From contig SOER01000012.1 of the NCBI GenBank assembly GCA_021646405.1, forward strand, positions 1-64,000: a DNA stretch of 64,000 nt. Direction: 5' to 3'. Both the position numbers and the translations under genes were made by a program. The notes below the pieces were generated by a model. The model saw only the letters and a list, made by a program, of their open reading frames with translations, did no database searches and was not told where the DNA came from. Source of the stretch: Candidatus Loosdrechtia aerotolerans. Lineage in GTDB: Bacteria > Planctomycetota > Brocadiia > Brocadiales > Brocadiaceae. Shown piece after piece: positions 19,378 to 30,579 of the stretch (position 1 is the stretch's first letter; each line of letters begins with the position of its first letter).

Positions 19378-20362
19378 GGAGATATTTACCGGTAACATTC
19401 TTACAAAACTTATGGCATTCGCTATGGCTTTTGCCCTCTGGCTATACGCAACAAACCGCCATACCGGGGATTTAACAGAGATGGTTAAACTGAATATTTC
19501 CGTACCTGAAGGTGTAACTGTGCTTGAACAGAGCAGAAAAGAGATTATGATACATCTCCGTGGTCCACAGAATATTATTGATAGTCTTAAGAGTATGATA
19601 GAAGAGCAGAAGATCCAGGCAACCTATGTAATACGTGATCCCCTGGATAAAATAGAAGATCAGGAGAAACGGGCTATTTTTGTATCCAGAGAACATTTGA
19701 ATCTACCCAATGATATCAAGTTGATGGCACTATACCCGGATAAGATTAACATCACGCTTGGTAAATTGCACAGGAAAAAATTAAAGGTTGCTATACAGAA
19801 AAAAGGTGAGCCCGCTATCGGGTATGCCATTGCAAATGAATTTGTGTTCCCGGGAGAAGTTGAAGTAATAGGGCCTCTTAATGTGCTAAAAGGAGTTACC
19901 TCTATTCATACTGTTCCAATTGATATCGATGGAATTACCATTGATCAAAACCGTACGTTCCCATGGAAAATCGGAATTGACCAGAAGATAACGGTTATGA
20001 AAGGAGATAAAAATACATCGGTACCGGTTGTATGTAAAGAAGACGTGAGAGTATGGTTACAAGTGGTAGAGCAGCAGGATACAAAATTTTTTGAAAAAGT
20101 AAAAATCAAAGTAATGAGACCTGCAGAGCATCCCTACGAAATTAAATTGCAAGATGAATTTTCTGATGTAAAAGTGAGAGGGCCGAAGCTTGCTTTAGAT
20201 AAGCTAACGAACGAGGATATCCTGTTGTACGTTGATGTTACTTCTTTAAAGCCACCCGGACCTTATAAGCAACCAATGAAATATGTTTTCCCGAAAAACA
20301 TCGAGCTCCTCGATAGATTACCGGAGGTCCGTTTAGATATCCGTGAAGCTGTTCGTCAATGA
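19370..20362 (+). CDS. cdaR: CdaR/YbbR-domain regulator
   Basis: YbbR-domain proteins sit in the membrane next to CdaA and modulate it. The protein (330 residues from ATG 19370; GTG 19361 is an alternative) has one N-terminal membrane helix (ILTKLMAFAMAFALWLYA). An extracytoplasmic region of repeated YbbR beta domains follows, with DIDGITIDQNRTF and VKVRGPKLALDKL type boundaries. The overlap with cdaA supports a complex. Confidence 0.9.
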   Translation: MIKEIFTGNILTKLMAFAMAFALWLYATNRHTGDLTEMVKLNISVPEGVTVLEQSRKEIMIHLRGPQNIIDSLKSMIEEQKIQATYVIRDPLDKIEDQEKRAIFVSREHLNLPNDIKLMALYPDKINITLGKLHRKKLKVAIQKKGEPAIGYAIANEFVFPGEVEVIGPLNVLKGVTSIHTVPIDIDGITIDQNRTFPWKIGIDQKITVMKGDKNTSVPVVCKEDVRVWLQVVEQQDTKFFEKVKIKVMRPAEHPYEIKLQDEFSDVKVRGPKLALDKLTNEDILLYVDVTSLKPPGPYKQPMKYVFPKNIELLDRLPEVRLDIREAVRQ

Positions 20363-20374
20363 AAGAGGAAAAAC

Positions 20375-21130
20375 ATGATACAATTAGGTGTGAATGTTGA
20401 CCATGTTGCTACTATCCGGCAGGCAAGAAGAACATTCGAACCCGATCCGGTGGCTGCAGCATCTCTTGCTACTCTCGGAGGTGCTGATATTATTACCGTT
20501 CATCTGAGAGAGGACCGGAGGCACATACAGGACCGTGATGTAAGATTGCTGAAAGGGATGGTATTTACCAAGCTAAACCTTGAAATGTCCATTGCACAGG
20601 AAATTGTTGATATTGCAACTGATATAAAGCCGGATCAGGTTACTCTTGTTCCTGAAAAAAGACAGGAAGTTACAACAGAGGGTGGCCTGGATGTTGTATC
20701 GTATAAAAAAATCCTTGTGGATGTTATAAAAAGGTTCCGGGATGCAGGTATAGCAGTTAGTCTTTTTATTGATCCTGAGGAGGACCAGATATCCGCAGCA
20801 AAGGATGTCGGTGCGCATTATATTGAATTGCATACAGGGAATTATGCCTTGGCAAAAGAAGATGCAGTACGGAGTAAGGCGGTTGAGAAACTTCAGGAGG
20901 GGGTAAGGATTGCCCGGCAGGCAGGACTAAGAATAAACGCAGGACATGGACTAACGTATCATAATGTTGGATGTATTGTAAAATCTTTGGAAGTTGAAGA
21001 ACTCCATATCGGACATAGTATTATCTCCCGGGCGGTCTTTGTTGGCATCGAGAAGGCTGTTGCTGAAATGAAAGAGTTAATATCCCGGTACAGTTTAGAA
21101 AAACAACTGGCCGGGGAGAGTGTACGATGA
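20375..21130 (+). CDS. pdxJ: Pyridoxine 5'-phosphate synthase
   Basis: PdxJ closes the pyridoxine ring from 1-deoxyxylulose 5-phosphate and aminoacetone phosphate in the DXP-dependent vitamin B6 route. The 251-residue protein has [29 protein letters not shown], the catalytic glutamate region [14 protein letters not shown], and the C-terminal GHGLTYHN and [12 protein letters not shown] phosphate-binding segments. The length is standard. The start follows AAGAGGAAAAAC. Confidence 0.96.
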   Translation: MIQLGVNVDHVATIRQARRTFEPDPVAAASLATLGGADIITVHLREDRRHIQDRDVRLLKGMVFTKLNLEMSIAQEIVDIATDIKPDQVTLVPEKRQEVTTEGGLDVVSYKKILVDVIKRFRDAGIAVSLFIDPEEDQISAAKDVGAHYIELHTGNYALAKEDAVRSKAVEKLQEGVRIARQAGLRINAGHGLTYHNVGCIVKSLEVEELHIGHSIISRAVFVGIEKAVAEMKELISRYSLEKQLAGESVR

Positions 21131-21212
21131 TTTCTGGCTCTTGCATGTCTCTGTAATAGATGAGTTGATTGAGTGTATATGCAATCTTAGATGGAATGAA
21201 GGAGAAAAGAGT

Positions 21213-22082
21213 ATGTTTGAAGGTTCCTTTGTAGCACTGGTTACGCCTTTTGTGAACGGACAGGTCGATTATAAGAAACTGAAAGAACTTGTTGAATTTC
21301 ATATTGAGAATGGGACCAGTGGGATCGTTCCCTGTGGAACAACGGGCGAGTCTGCAACGCTCTCTTTTGAGGATCACGAGCGGATAGTAGCTGAGGTTGT
21401 TGATGTCGTGAACGGGAGGATCCCTGTCCTTGCAGGAACTGGTTCAAATAATACCATGGAAGCCTTACGTCTTACGAAGCATGCCAAAAAAGTAGGAGCA
21501 AACGGAGCCTTGCTGATTACTCCCTATTATAATAAGCCAACTGCGGAAGGCCTTTATCGTCACTACCGGTTAATTGCTGAAGAGGCTGATATCCCTGTGG
21601 TAATATATAACGTTCCGTCCAGAACAGGGATATCTATTCTTCCGGAGACGGTAGCAAGACTGTCTGAAGTAAAAAATATTGTTGGAATAAAAGAGGCGAG
21701 TGGTAGTATTGACCAAACAACTCAAATATTACAATTATGTAATATTACGGTTCTTTCCGGAGATGATTCTCTTACCTTACCACTAATGTCAGTAGGCGGG
21801 AAGGGGGTTATATCAGTTGTCGCCAATATCGTTCCTGCCGATGTGGCTGCCCTGACGCGCTCCTGGTTAGAAGGCAATCCTGATGAAGCCAAAAAATATC
21901 ACTATAAGCTTTTTCCGCTCTGCAAGAGTATGTTTATTGAAACAAATCCTATTCCGGTAAAAACTGCCATGAGATTCCTTGGGAGAATAAACGGGGAATT
22001 ACGTTTACCCCTATGTGAGATGACAAAAGAAAATGAGCATAAATTAAGTAATGTGCTGAAAAACTATGGATTACTGTCGTAG
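21213..22082 (+). CDS. dapA: 4-Hydroxy-tetrahydrodipicolinate synthase
   Basis: DapA condenses pyruvate and aspartate semialdehyde, leading to diaminopimelate and lysine. From ATG 21213 it has 289 residues with GTTGES (Thr44), the catalytic tyrosine in IYNVPSRTG (Tyr132), and the Schiff-base lysine in VGIKEASG (Lys160). The open frame extends upstream to 21120, but AAGGAGAAAAG precedes ATG 21213 and the normal DapA start is there. Diaminopimelate supply fits a peptidoglycan-bearing planctomycete. Confidence 0.96.
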   Translation: MFEGSFVALVTPFVNGQVDYKKLKELVEFHIENGTSGIVPCGTTGESATLSFEDHERIVAEVVDVVNGRIPVLAGTGSNNTMEALRLTKHAKKVGANGALLITPYYNKPTAEGLYRHYRLIAEEADIPVVIYNVPSRTGISILPETVARLSEVKNIVGIKEASGSIDQTTQILQLCNITVLSGDDSLTLPLMSVGGKGVISVVANIVPADVAALTRSWLEGNPDEAKKYHYKLFPLCKSMFIETNPIPVKTAMRFLGRINGELRLPLCEMTKENEHKLSNVLKNYGLLS

Positions 22083-22156
22083 GAGAAAATGATACTCAGG
22101 AATAGAGAAGAAAATAGGATAAATAATTAATACTGAGAGAATAGAGGGTTTTTTAT

Positions 22157-22717
22157 TTGGTGGATAAACAAAAGATTAAAGATGCTATTCGCTTATTACT
22201 GGAAGGTATTGGCGATGACCCGAGCCGTGAAGGACTTCTGGAGACACCGGAAAGGGTTGCTGATATGTGTGAAGAGATATTTGCGGGAATCGGAAAAGAT
22301 TCATATACAGAAATAAAAGTATTGAAATCAGAAAAATACGATGAAATTGTGCTTTTGAAGGATATTCCTTTTTATTCAATATGTGAACATCACCTCCTCC
22401 CGTTCAGCGGAGTTGCACATGTTGCCTATATCCCTCAGGGGAACCGTGTGACCGGTATCAGCAAGCTTGCGAGGGTTGTTGAGATAGAGGCAAAACGTCC
22501 CCAGGTCCAGGAAAGACTTACTACAGACATTGCGGAAGCTATCATGAGAGCATTACATCCCAAAGGGGTGCTTGCGATCATTGAGGCTGAACATCTCTGT
22601 ATGACGATGAGAGGTATTAAAAAGCCAGGCACAAGGGTGCAAACATCAGTAATGCGTGGCATCTTTCGGGATAATCCGGCTACCCGCGCAGAGGCAATGG
22701 CACTTATTAAAGGATAG
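22157..22717 (+). CDS. folE: GTP cyclohydrolase I
   Basis: FolE opens GTP to dihydroneopterin triphosphate for folate or modified-base synthesis. The 186-residue protein has the zinc site SICEHHLLP (Cys76, His79) and the second cysteine in [11 protein letters not shown], plus the GRxxRP-equivalent region ETPERVA. TTG 22157 or GTG 22160 may be the start; AGAGGG lies about ten bases upstream. With folP upstream it supplies pterins to the same pathway. Confidence 0.95.
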   Translation: MVDKQKIKDAIRLLLEGIGDDPSREGLLETPERVADMCEEIFAGIGKDSYTEIKVLKSEKYDEIVLLKDIPFYSICEHHLLPFSGVAHVAYIPQGNRVTGISKLARVVEIEAKRPQVQERLTTDIAEAIMRALHPKGVLAIIEAEHLCMTMRGIKKPGTRVQTSVMRGIFRDNPATRAEAMALIKG

Positions 22718-22765
22718 TTATTCTGATACGATAAAATATGTTTTCAGAAAGGAGTATGTGCAGTA

Positions 22766-24391
22766 GTGATAGAGAAGATTGTAAAAAAAAGAAGTCTTTT
22801 GTATAGAGGAACACTCTTTGTGTCCCTCCTGTTATCTTTTATTCTGAATTATCAAAAGGTTTCTTTTGGTAGCGAAGATAAATCAACGATGCAGATTCCT
22901 TCCCCGATATCACCGGAGAATACGATAGAAATAACCTCAAATATGGAATTTCTGAGTCTCGGTGTAAGGGAGAGTATCCTCTTTGCCTTACGGAATAATT
23001 TAGATATTGAAATATCAAGGTTAAATTTAATAGCAAGTGATTATGATATTACAGTAGAAAAAGCAATATATGATCCTATCCTGTTATTAACCGGCAGTAT
23101 CCAGAATTCCGAAGTGCCCATTAATAGTGAGTTAGTTGGTGGTTTCGTCGGAGGTATTGTTTTTGATCCCTTTATTGAACGGGGAAGAACCGCAGACGCG
23201 GTAATTCAATCATTAATACCTACCGGTGCAACCATAGCACTGGAGTATAATATATTCAGGGATTTTGTTGACCCGAATCGTTTCCGGTTCTTAAACCCAT
23301 CCTTTACAAATTTTATTGAGGCACGGATTACTCAGCCTTTATTGAGGGGCGCCGGTTTATTTTATAATAGAAGCCTTATCTTTATTGCCCAGAATAATAA
23401 GAAGATTTCTCTCGCCCAGTTTAAAACTACGGTAATGGATGTTTCTAATTTTGTTCAGGAAGCGTATTGGAATTTCATTGGAGCACTCGAGGACTTAAAG
23501 GTCGCAAAGAAGTCCTTAGAGCGCGCAGAAGATTTGCTGAGAAAGAACAAGATACAGGTAGAAGCTGGTACCCTTGCGCCAATTGAGATCATTGATGCGG
23601 AAGCCGGTGTTGCATCGCGGGTCGAAGCGGTAATTTCTGCAAAAAATTTTATTAAAGATAGTGAAGATGAGCTGAAAAGGATTATGAACCTCGAAAATAA
23701 TGAAATCATTTCCGATGCAACTATTATTCCTGTTGATGCGCCTGTTTTCGAACCAAAAGCAGTTGAAATGAAAGATGCTATTAAGACAGCTATGAGGAGA
23801 CGGTCTGAATTGGAAGAGTTTCAACTCAGGGTAGAAAACGCAGGTATACAGACAAGGAGGCGGAGGAATGAGTTATATCCGCAGCTTGATTTTACGGGTG
23901 GTATACGGTATACAGGTCTCGGGGGGACGGCAAGCGAAGCCAATGACTCTACGTTTTCTGAAGATTTTCAGGGAGAGTTTTTTGAACTTACGCTATCCTT
24001 TCCTCTGGGGAACCGTTCTGCACGGGCCCTCTATAAAAGATCGAAACTCGAACGACGGCAAGCCCAAATGGATGTTCAAAGACAGGAATTGGATATCGTG
24101 GTAGAGGTACGCAACTCGGTTCGTGCCGTAATGACAAATATAGAGAGGGTAAGAGCTACAAGAAAGGCCCGTGAACTAGCCGAGGAAAGGCTGGCGGCAG
24201 AGGAGAAGAAGTTTGAAGTGGGCCGTACAACAAGCCTGGAGGTTTTACGTGCTCAGGAAGATCTGGCTACCGCAGAAGGGAATGAGATAAGGGCTATCGT
24301 TGATTATAAAATATCTGTAGGTAATCTTGAACGGGCGAAAGGGACCATCCTTGATGCTTATGATATCAAGATAGATGCAGAATCTGCTTAA
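22766..24391 (+). CDS. TolC-family outer-membrane protein
   Basis: TolC-type proteins form trimeric outer-membrane channels for efflux or secretion. The 541-residue protein has a signal peptide (about 1-36). The two-fold repeated outer-membrane efflux domain has long heptad-rich helices (for example residues 215-300 and 350-500, with AEERLAAEEKKFEVGRTTSLEVL near the end). No inner-membrane pump gene adjoins, so the substrate is unknown. The start is GTG after GAAAGGAG. It ends the housekeeping run; repeats follow. Confidence 0.9.
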   Translation: MIEKIVKKRSLLYRGTLFVSLLLSFILNYQKVSFGSEDKSTMQIPSPISPENTIEITSNMEFLSLGVRESILFALRNNLDIEISRLNLIASDYDITVEKAIYDPILLLTGSIQNSEVPINSELVGGFVGGIVFDPFIERGRTADAVIQSLIPTGATIALEYNIFRDFVDPNRFRFLNPSFTNFIEARITQPLLRGAGLFYNRSLIFIAQNNKKISLAQFKTTVMDVSNFVQEAYWNFIGALEDLKVAKKSLERAEDLLRKNKIQVEAGTLAPIEIIDAEAGVASRVEAVISAKNFIKDSEDELKRIMNLENNEIISDATIIPVDAPVFEPKAVEMKDAIKTAMRRRSELEEFQLRVENAGIQTRRRRNELYPQLDFTGGIRYTGLGGTASEANDSTFSEDFQGEFFELTLSFPLGNRSARALYKRSKLERRQAQMDVQRQELDIVVEVRNSVRAVMTNIERVRATRKARELAEERLAAEEKKFEVGRTTSLEVLRAQEDLATAEGNEIRAIVDYKISVGNLERAKGTILDAYDIKIDAESA

Positions 24392-24417
24392 AGCATAAAT
24401 TCCAAATATCAAATTTA

Positions 24418-24616
24418 AAGCCCAAAGGGCTTTTCTCTGATAGCCCAGGGTAAATTTTTACCCTGGGATAATGAAAAAACAAGAGAATTCACCCTGAAAG
24501 GGTGACATAAAACTAGATGAATCCCATCTATACCGCTCTTTCAGAGCTAAAAAAGTATTTACCTGTATACCCAGGGCGCGTTGCCCTGGGCTTTCGTATA
24601 TAAGCCCTTCGGGCTT
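24418..24616. repeat. Cluster of five hairpin repeats
   Basis: In about 200 bases there are five perfect or near-perfect hairpins: AAGCCC/GGGCTT (24418-24432), an 11-bp stem CCCAGGGTAAA/TTTACCCTGGG (24444-24467), CACCCT/AGGGTG (24490-24504), CCCAGGGC/GCCCTGGG (24570-24590) and AAGCCC/GGGCTT (24602-24616). The outermost stems have the same sequence, and the two CCCAGGG stems are also related, so the cluster is itself symmetrical. These resemble REP-type sites. The first hairpin follows the TolC gene and may also end its transcript. Confidence 0.8.
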
Positions 24617-24741
24617 TGTTTGAAAATAGTAACGGCGTTTTTACCAGAAGTATAAAGATTTACCCACACAAAACTGAGAAGACCCGTATTTCTTACACCA
24701 TAAAATATTGTGCAAAAACTTACGGTCAGGTACTTATACTT

Positions 24742-25102
24742 CCCCTCCGGAGCTCATCCTTACCCACATCTTTAAAATACTGTAAAACAGAGTACAAGTC
24801 GCCCCTCCGGAGCTTTCGTTGTGTTGTGTTTTCTTCTACAAACAGATCGCCCCTAACGGAGCTGTGTCAATAAAGGGAAACGTAATCCTTTGGGAGATAT
24901 TGATAAAGAATAGCGATAACCATGATAAAAGCACACATGCACCCGGCTCCACCGGAGCCGGCTGTTTGTAGCATTGAATGCGAAGAGTCTCTTAAGCTCC
25001 AGAGGAGCGGCCTGTTTCTTCCCCATCATCATTCACATGAAACATCTTGGTCATTCTTTTGCACTCTATCCGACTTGTGGGTAAGGATGAGCTCCGGAGG
25101 GG
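24742..25102. repeat. Inverted-repeat-bounded non-coding element (copy 2)
   Basis: A 27-bp perfect inverted repeat bounds this segment: the left arm (24742-24768) starts CCCCTCCGGAGCTCATCC and the right arm is 25076-25102. Inside are further GGAGC-type hairpins, including CGGCTCC/GGAGCCG (24944-24960) and GCCCCTAACGGAGC (24849 onward), each next to CTGTTTGTAG-like words or their complement. Reading frames across it are not convincing. The related segment at 163-535 shares the ATCCTTACCCACATCTTT end. It could be a non-autonomous transposable element. Confidence 0.65.
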
Positions 25103-25169
25103 GATTAAGGTGGAGGGAAAAGGATGAGGTATCGGCGTTGGAATCCTTGGCTGCATGAAAAAACACGCA

Positions 25170-25375
25170 GAAAAAACAAGAAGTTGATGGATTGTAGTAC
25201 GGATGGAGAAAGGAAAATTATTCTCTGTTTTTATCCGTGTGCATCCGTGGTTAATTAATACGGTTTTTAGGAAAGGTTTATAAAATCTGCGTTCATCTGC
25301 GCCAATCTGCGTCCTATTTTTTGAATTTGTTTGTTGTTATTTATTTGTTATTTGGATATTGTGATTTGGAATTTC
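25170..25375. repeat. Tandem-like intergenic words
   Basis: This stretch holds short repeated words: ATCCGTG twice in TTATCCGTGTGCATCCGTGG (25231-25250), TCTGCG three times in 25286-25312, and TTTGTTATTTGGATATTGTG followed by ATTTGGAATTT. A variant of the last (AATTCCAAATATCAAATT) follows the TolC gene at 24398. Such words are common between genes in unrelated bacteria; no coding sense was found. Confidence 0.6.
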
Positions 25376-25439
25376 TTTTTTCAATAACCCGAGGACAGGT
25401 AGCTGCACGGCTTTAATCTGCTCATATCCATGCTTAAAT

Positions 25440-25501
25440 CTGACATTCAGGAAATTCCTTAATTGAGTTTCGCCTGATATGAAAAACCCTTTGAATGTCA
25501 G
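25440..25501. repeat. Dispersed repeat C with CTGACATTCA termini
   Basis: CTGACATTCA (25440-25449) and TGAATGTCAG (25492-25501) are perfect inverted ends. The interior holds CAGGAAATTCCTTAA and AAAAACCC. A related copy lies at 41501-41544 and a short inverted copy at 53091-53112. Confidence 0.7.
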
Positions 25502-25519
25502 AATCAGATGAATTATAGG

Positions 25520-25569
25520 GTGTGCCATGTCGCAGCCCTGCCATGTCGCACTTGTGTGACATGGCACAC
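25520..25569. repeat. 12-bp inverted repeat with internal direct repeats
   Basis: GTGTGCCATGTC (25520-25531) and GACATGGCACAC (25558-25569) are perfect complements. Between and overlapping them TGCCATGTCGCA occurs twice (25523-25534 and 25539-25550). It could act as a protein-binding site or hairpin; function unknown. Confidence 0.65.
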
Positions 25570-27711
<2,142 letters not shown>

Positions 27712-27713
27712 TT

Positions 27714-28022
27714 ATGGCTAAGGACAGGATAAAAGAAGGCGAGCACCTGGAAGAGTTTAAAAAAAAGATTCAGGTAAAAGAGATTCGCAAGGTAAAGGGT
27801 CGCCAGGAAAAGAAGCGCGGGATCTTATATGGTTTGGGAATGTTTGGTATGGTTGGATGGTCCGTGGCAATTCCTACCGTTATTCTTGCGGCGATAGGAT
27901 TATGGATTGACAGGACATGGCCAGGCAGATTTTCCTGGACGCTCATGCTTCTTACCTTTGGCCTGGCTATCGGATGCCTGAATGCATGGTACTGGGTTCG
28001 AAGAGAAAGCAGGGGTGATTAA
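27714..28022 (+). CDS. atpQ: AtpQ, AtpI-like N-ATPase membrane protein
   Basis: N-ATPase operons carry two extra small membrane genes, atpQ and atpR. This 102-residue protein has a charged N-terminal half (about 1-42) and two membrane helices (about 43-65 and 72-92). The second half resembles the AtpI/AtpZ family (putative F0F1-ATPase subunit, Mg2+/Ca2+ transport or c-ring assembly). Position directly after atpC supports the call. Confidence 0.85.
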   Translation: MAKDRIKEGEHLEEFKKKIQVKEIRKVKGRQEKKRGILYGLGMFGMVGWSVAIPTVILAAIGLWIDRTWPGRFSWTLMLLTFGLAIGCLNAWYWVRRESRGD

Positions 28023-28025
28023 CTT

Positions 28026-29243
28026 GTGGAAACTATCACAAAGGAGATTTTGCTTGCAGGCACTGCAATTATTCTTGCTATCCTTGTTAAACACGGGTTT
28101 CTGAAAACCAGAGTCTCCCCCATTGTTGGATATCTGGTACTGGGATTCCTCTTACGCTTGTCGGCACAATATTGGGATTTTTTAACGGTAGAGGTACGGG
28201 GGGTCTTTGAGTTTTTAGCACATATTGGTTTAGTTGCCCTGTTATTCCGTATCGGGTTAGAAAGTAATCTAGCAGGGCTTATCCGCCAACTCCGTTATGC
28301 AAGTATCGTTTGGATAGGCGACGTTTTTGTCAGTGGTGTATTAGGATTTTTTGTTCCGTATTATTTACTCTCTATACCCCTAATCCCCAGCCTTTTTATA
28401 GGAACTGCATTTACTGCAACGAGTATTGGGGTATCTGTAGCAATATGGCAGGAGTTAAATGCCCTTAACTCGCCGAATGGAGGGTTACTCGTTGATGTAG
28501 CAGAAATGGACGATATTTCCGGTGTGCTCCTTATGTCATTACTGCTCGCAGTAGTTCCGATCCTGAGAGGTAGTACCGGGGCCTCCTTGCCATTCGTTAT
28601 TGGGAAAACATCGGGAATGTTTTTCCTTAAGGCAATACTCTTTGGGGCCTTCTGCATCGTATTTTCCCGGTATGCAGAAGAACGGATAACACGGTTTTTC
28701 AGGAAAATTAAGCCTGCCCCGGATCAAATGCTTTTGATTGCAGGTATCGGTTTCGTAATTGCGGCACTGGCAAACTGGCTCGGATTCTCAGTCGCCGTTG
28801 GTGCATTATTTGCCGGCTTAGTGTTTAGTCGCGATCCCGATGCCGTGAAGATCGATGCATCGTTTGGTTCGCTATTTGAGTTTTTTACTCCTTTCTTCTT
28901 CATTAATATCGGTCTGAAGATCGATCCTGATTCCCTGGTTGCGGCATTGAGCTTAGGTATGGTGTTACTTGCTTTAGCTGTAGTAACAAAGACAATAGGT
29001 CACGGGGCACCATTATTCTTTATGAAAGGGTGGAAGAGCGCGGTACTGCTGGGTGTGAGTATGATACCGAGGGCAGAGATTGCTATGGTGATAATGCAGC
29101 AAGGGCGTAAGCTTGGAGATTGGGCAGTACCTCCCTATGTATTTTCAGCAATGGTTTTGGTATCTGCTGCAACATGCATAATTTCGCCGCTCTTCCTTCG
29201 GTCTCTTCTGATACGCTGGCCCCAGAAAGAAAAGGAAACATGA
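28026..29243 (+). CDS. CPA2-family cation/proton antiporter inside the N-ATPase operon
   Basis: A 405-residue membrane protein with about 12-13 helices of the Kef/Nap/CPA2 type. Motif MDDISGVLL carries an adjacent Asp-Asp pair (162-163). In characterised antiporters this pair marks electrogenic Na+/H+ exchangers, whereas Kef-type K+ exchangers have a single Asp in QD. No C-terminal NAD-binding RCK domain is present. GTG start; it begins four bases after atpQ and ends four bases before atpR, so it is co-transcribed with the ATPase. Ion choice is inferred. Confidence 0.88.
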   Translation: METITKEILLAGTAIILAILVKHGFLKTRVSPIVGYLVLGFLLRLSAQYWDFLTVEVRGVFEFLAHIGLVALLFRIGLESNLAGLIRQLRYASIVWIGDVFVSGVLGFFVPYYLLSIPLIPSLFIGTAFTATSIGVSVAIWQELNALNSPNGGLLVDVAEMDDISGVLLMSLLLAVVPILRGSTGASLPFVIGKTSGMFFLKAILFGAFCIVFSRYAEERITRFFRKIKPAPDQMLLIAGIGFVIAALANWLGFSVAVGALFAGLVFSRDPDAVKIDASFGSLFEFFTPFFFINIGLKIDPDSLVAALSLGMVLLALAVVTKTIGHGAPLFFMKGWKSAVLLGVSMIPRAEIAMVIMQQGRKLGDWAVPPYVFSAMVLVSAATCIISPLFLRSLLIRWPQKEKET

Positions 29244-29246
29244 GGT

Positions 29247-29573
29247 ATGGAGTACCTGCTATTGGTAGTCACCTATGATAACCTTTTTATTATCCTCCTG
29301 CTTGTCGCAGGGAGCGGGCTCAGTGTCTTTTACTATGGTAGTTTATGGTTAGTTGTCAGAAACCTTATGCTGGTACGCCGGCCTAAGTTCTTAATCTTAG
29401 GGAGCTTCTTCGGACGCATAATAAGTACTGTAGGTGTTTTCTGCCTTATTGGCATAACAATGAGTAACCACTGGGAACGGCTTATAGCGTGTATGGCAGG
29501 GTTCCTTCTCATGCGAATGTATCTCATTCAGTACTATTCCCGTCCCTTAAGATTTTCCATGAAGGATAAATAG
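29247..29573 (+). CDS. atpR: AtpR, N-ATPase membrane protein
   Basis: The 108-residue protein has three hydrophobic segments (about 9-35, 48-70 and 72-92) and an arginine-bearing second helix (FFGRIISTVGVF). This is the composition of AtpR, the N-ATPase-specific small subunit thought to help c-ring assembly. It follows the antiporter and precedes atpB, where AtpR normally sits. Confidence 0.82.
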   Translation: MEYLLLVVTYDNLFIILLLVAGSGLSVFYYGSLWLVVRNLMLVRRPKFLILGSFFGRIISTVGVFCLIGITMSNHWERLIACMAGFLLMRMYLIQYYSRPLRFSMKDK

Positions 29574-29574
29574 T

Positions 29575-30243
29575 ATGGAGATAAATCCCGATTCTATTGT
29601 ATTCTGGAAATGGGTATATTTTAAGATAAATGCGACCCTTTTCTATAGTTGGATCGTGATGTTGATTTTAATTCTTGTTGCCTGTCTTGCCACGTGGAAT
29701 CTTACTGCAGGGTACCGGATATCGCGCTGGCAGAATATCCTTGAGACGATTGTAAGTTACATGAGAACCCAGATACGGGAGACTACGCAGGAGAAACCGG
29801 ATCCTTTTCTGCCTTTTTTAGGAACCTTATTTTTATTTATTTCAGTTTCGAACTTTTTAAGCTTTGTACCTGTTTATCATCCTCCAACAGGTTCGGTCTC
29901 TACTACTGCGGCGCTCGCTATCTGTGTTTTCTTTGCAGTTCCTGTATATGGCATCCGGCAACTGGGATTCACCCGATATTTTCAACACTATATAAAATCC
30001 ACGGTTTTTTTGTTGCCGTTCAATATTATTGGGAGGTTTTCACGTACCCTGGCACTTGCCATCCGTCTCTTTGGGAATATAATGAGCGGGACCATGATTG
30101 GTGCCGTTCTGGTATCTATTGTACCGTTGTTTGTTCCTATCGTAATGCATGCGTTAGGATTATTGATCGGACAAATCCAGGCGTATATCTTTGCTGTGCT
30201 TGCAGCAGTATACATTGGATCAGCAATCCGGGCAGTTCAGTAA
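29575..30243 (+). CDS. atpB: N-type ATPase subunit a
   Basis: Subunit a forms the ion half-channels of F0. The 222-residue protein has five to six membrane helices and the essential arginine in the conserved LALAIRLFGNIMSG segment (about residue 163). The C-terminal helices end in GQIQAYIFAVLAAVYIGSA. It is shorter than E. coli AtpB (271), as usual in N-ATPases. It starts one base after the atpR stop. Confidence 0.93.
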   Translation: MEINPDSIVFWKWVYFKINATLFYSWIVMLILILVACLATWNLTAGYRISRWQNILETIVSYMRTQIRETTQEKPDPFLPFLGTLFLFISVSNFLSFVPVYHPPTGSVSTTAALAICVFFAVPVYGIRQLGFTRYFQHYIKSTVFLLPFNIIGRFSRTLALAIRLFGNIMSGTMIGAVLVSIVPLFVPIVMHALGLLIGQIQAYIFAVLAAVYIGSAIRAVQ

Positions 30244-30297
30244 GAAAACTGAGCAAAGAATAGAGTATGAGAAAATGGGAGAAAGGAGATATGTGGA

Positions 30298-30576
30298 ATG
30301 GAAGGGATAAATTACGTTAGTTTAATATCAATTATTATTGCAGGAATAACGATTGCCATAGGTTCCATTGGTCCGGCTCTGGGAGAGGCAAGGGCATTAT
30401 CACAGGCGTTAAGCGCTATTGCGCAGCAACCCGATGAAGCGGGCACTATTACCCGAACCCTATTCGTTGGATTGGCTATGATAGAATCAACAGCTATCTA
30501 TTGTTTCGTTATATCGGTGATTCTCATCTTTGCGAATCCGTTCTGGAATTATGTCGTTGGACAGGCGGGAAAATAA
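30298..30576 (+). CDS. atpE: N-type ATPase c-ring subunit
   Basis: The 92-residue c subunit forms the rotor ring. Helix 1 contains GSIGPALGEA with Glu30 at the position where Na+-type rings have Gln, and helix 2 contains MIESTAIYCF with Glu63-Ser64-Thr65 and Tyr68. The Glu-Ser-Thr-Tyr set resembles sodium-binding rings, while a second carboxylate in helix 1 is typical of N-type rings and has been linked to proton use in at least one of them. Ion choice is therefore undecided. The ATG follows GAAAGGAG. Confidence 0.93.
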   Translation: MEGINYVSLISIIIAGITIAIGSIGPALGEARALSQALSAIAQQPDEAGTITRTLFVGLAMIESTAIYCFVISVILIFANPFWNYVVGQAGK

Positions 30577-30579
30577 TGT

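Noticed and set aside
24600-24900. CRISPR array
   Set aside because: Repeats here are palindromic words at irregular spacing, without regular unique spacers or cas genes.
24922-25158. Frame in the repeat region after the TolC gene
   Set aside because: It spans the right arm of the inverted-repeat element and has no family match.
30298-30576. Calling the ATPase strictly sodium-specific
   Set aside because: The c-subunit has Na+-type helix 2 residues but a second carboxylate in helix 1, so the ion cannot be assigned from sequence alone.
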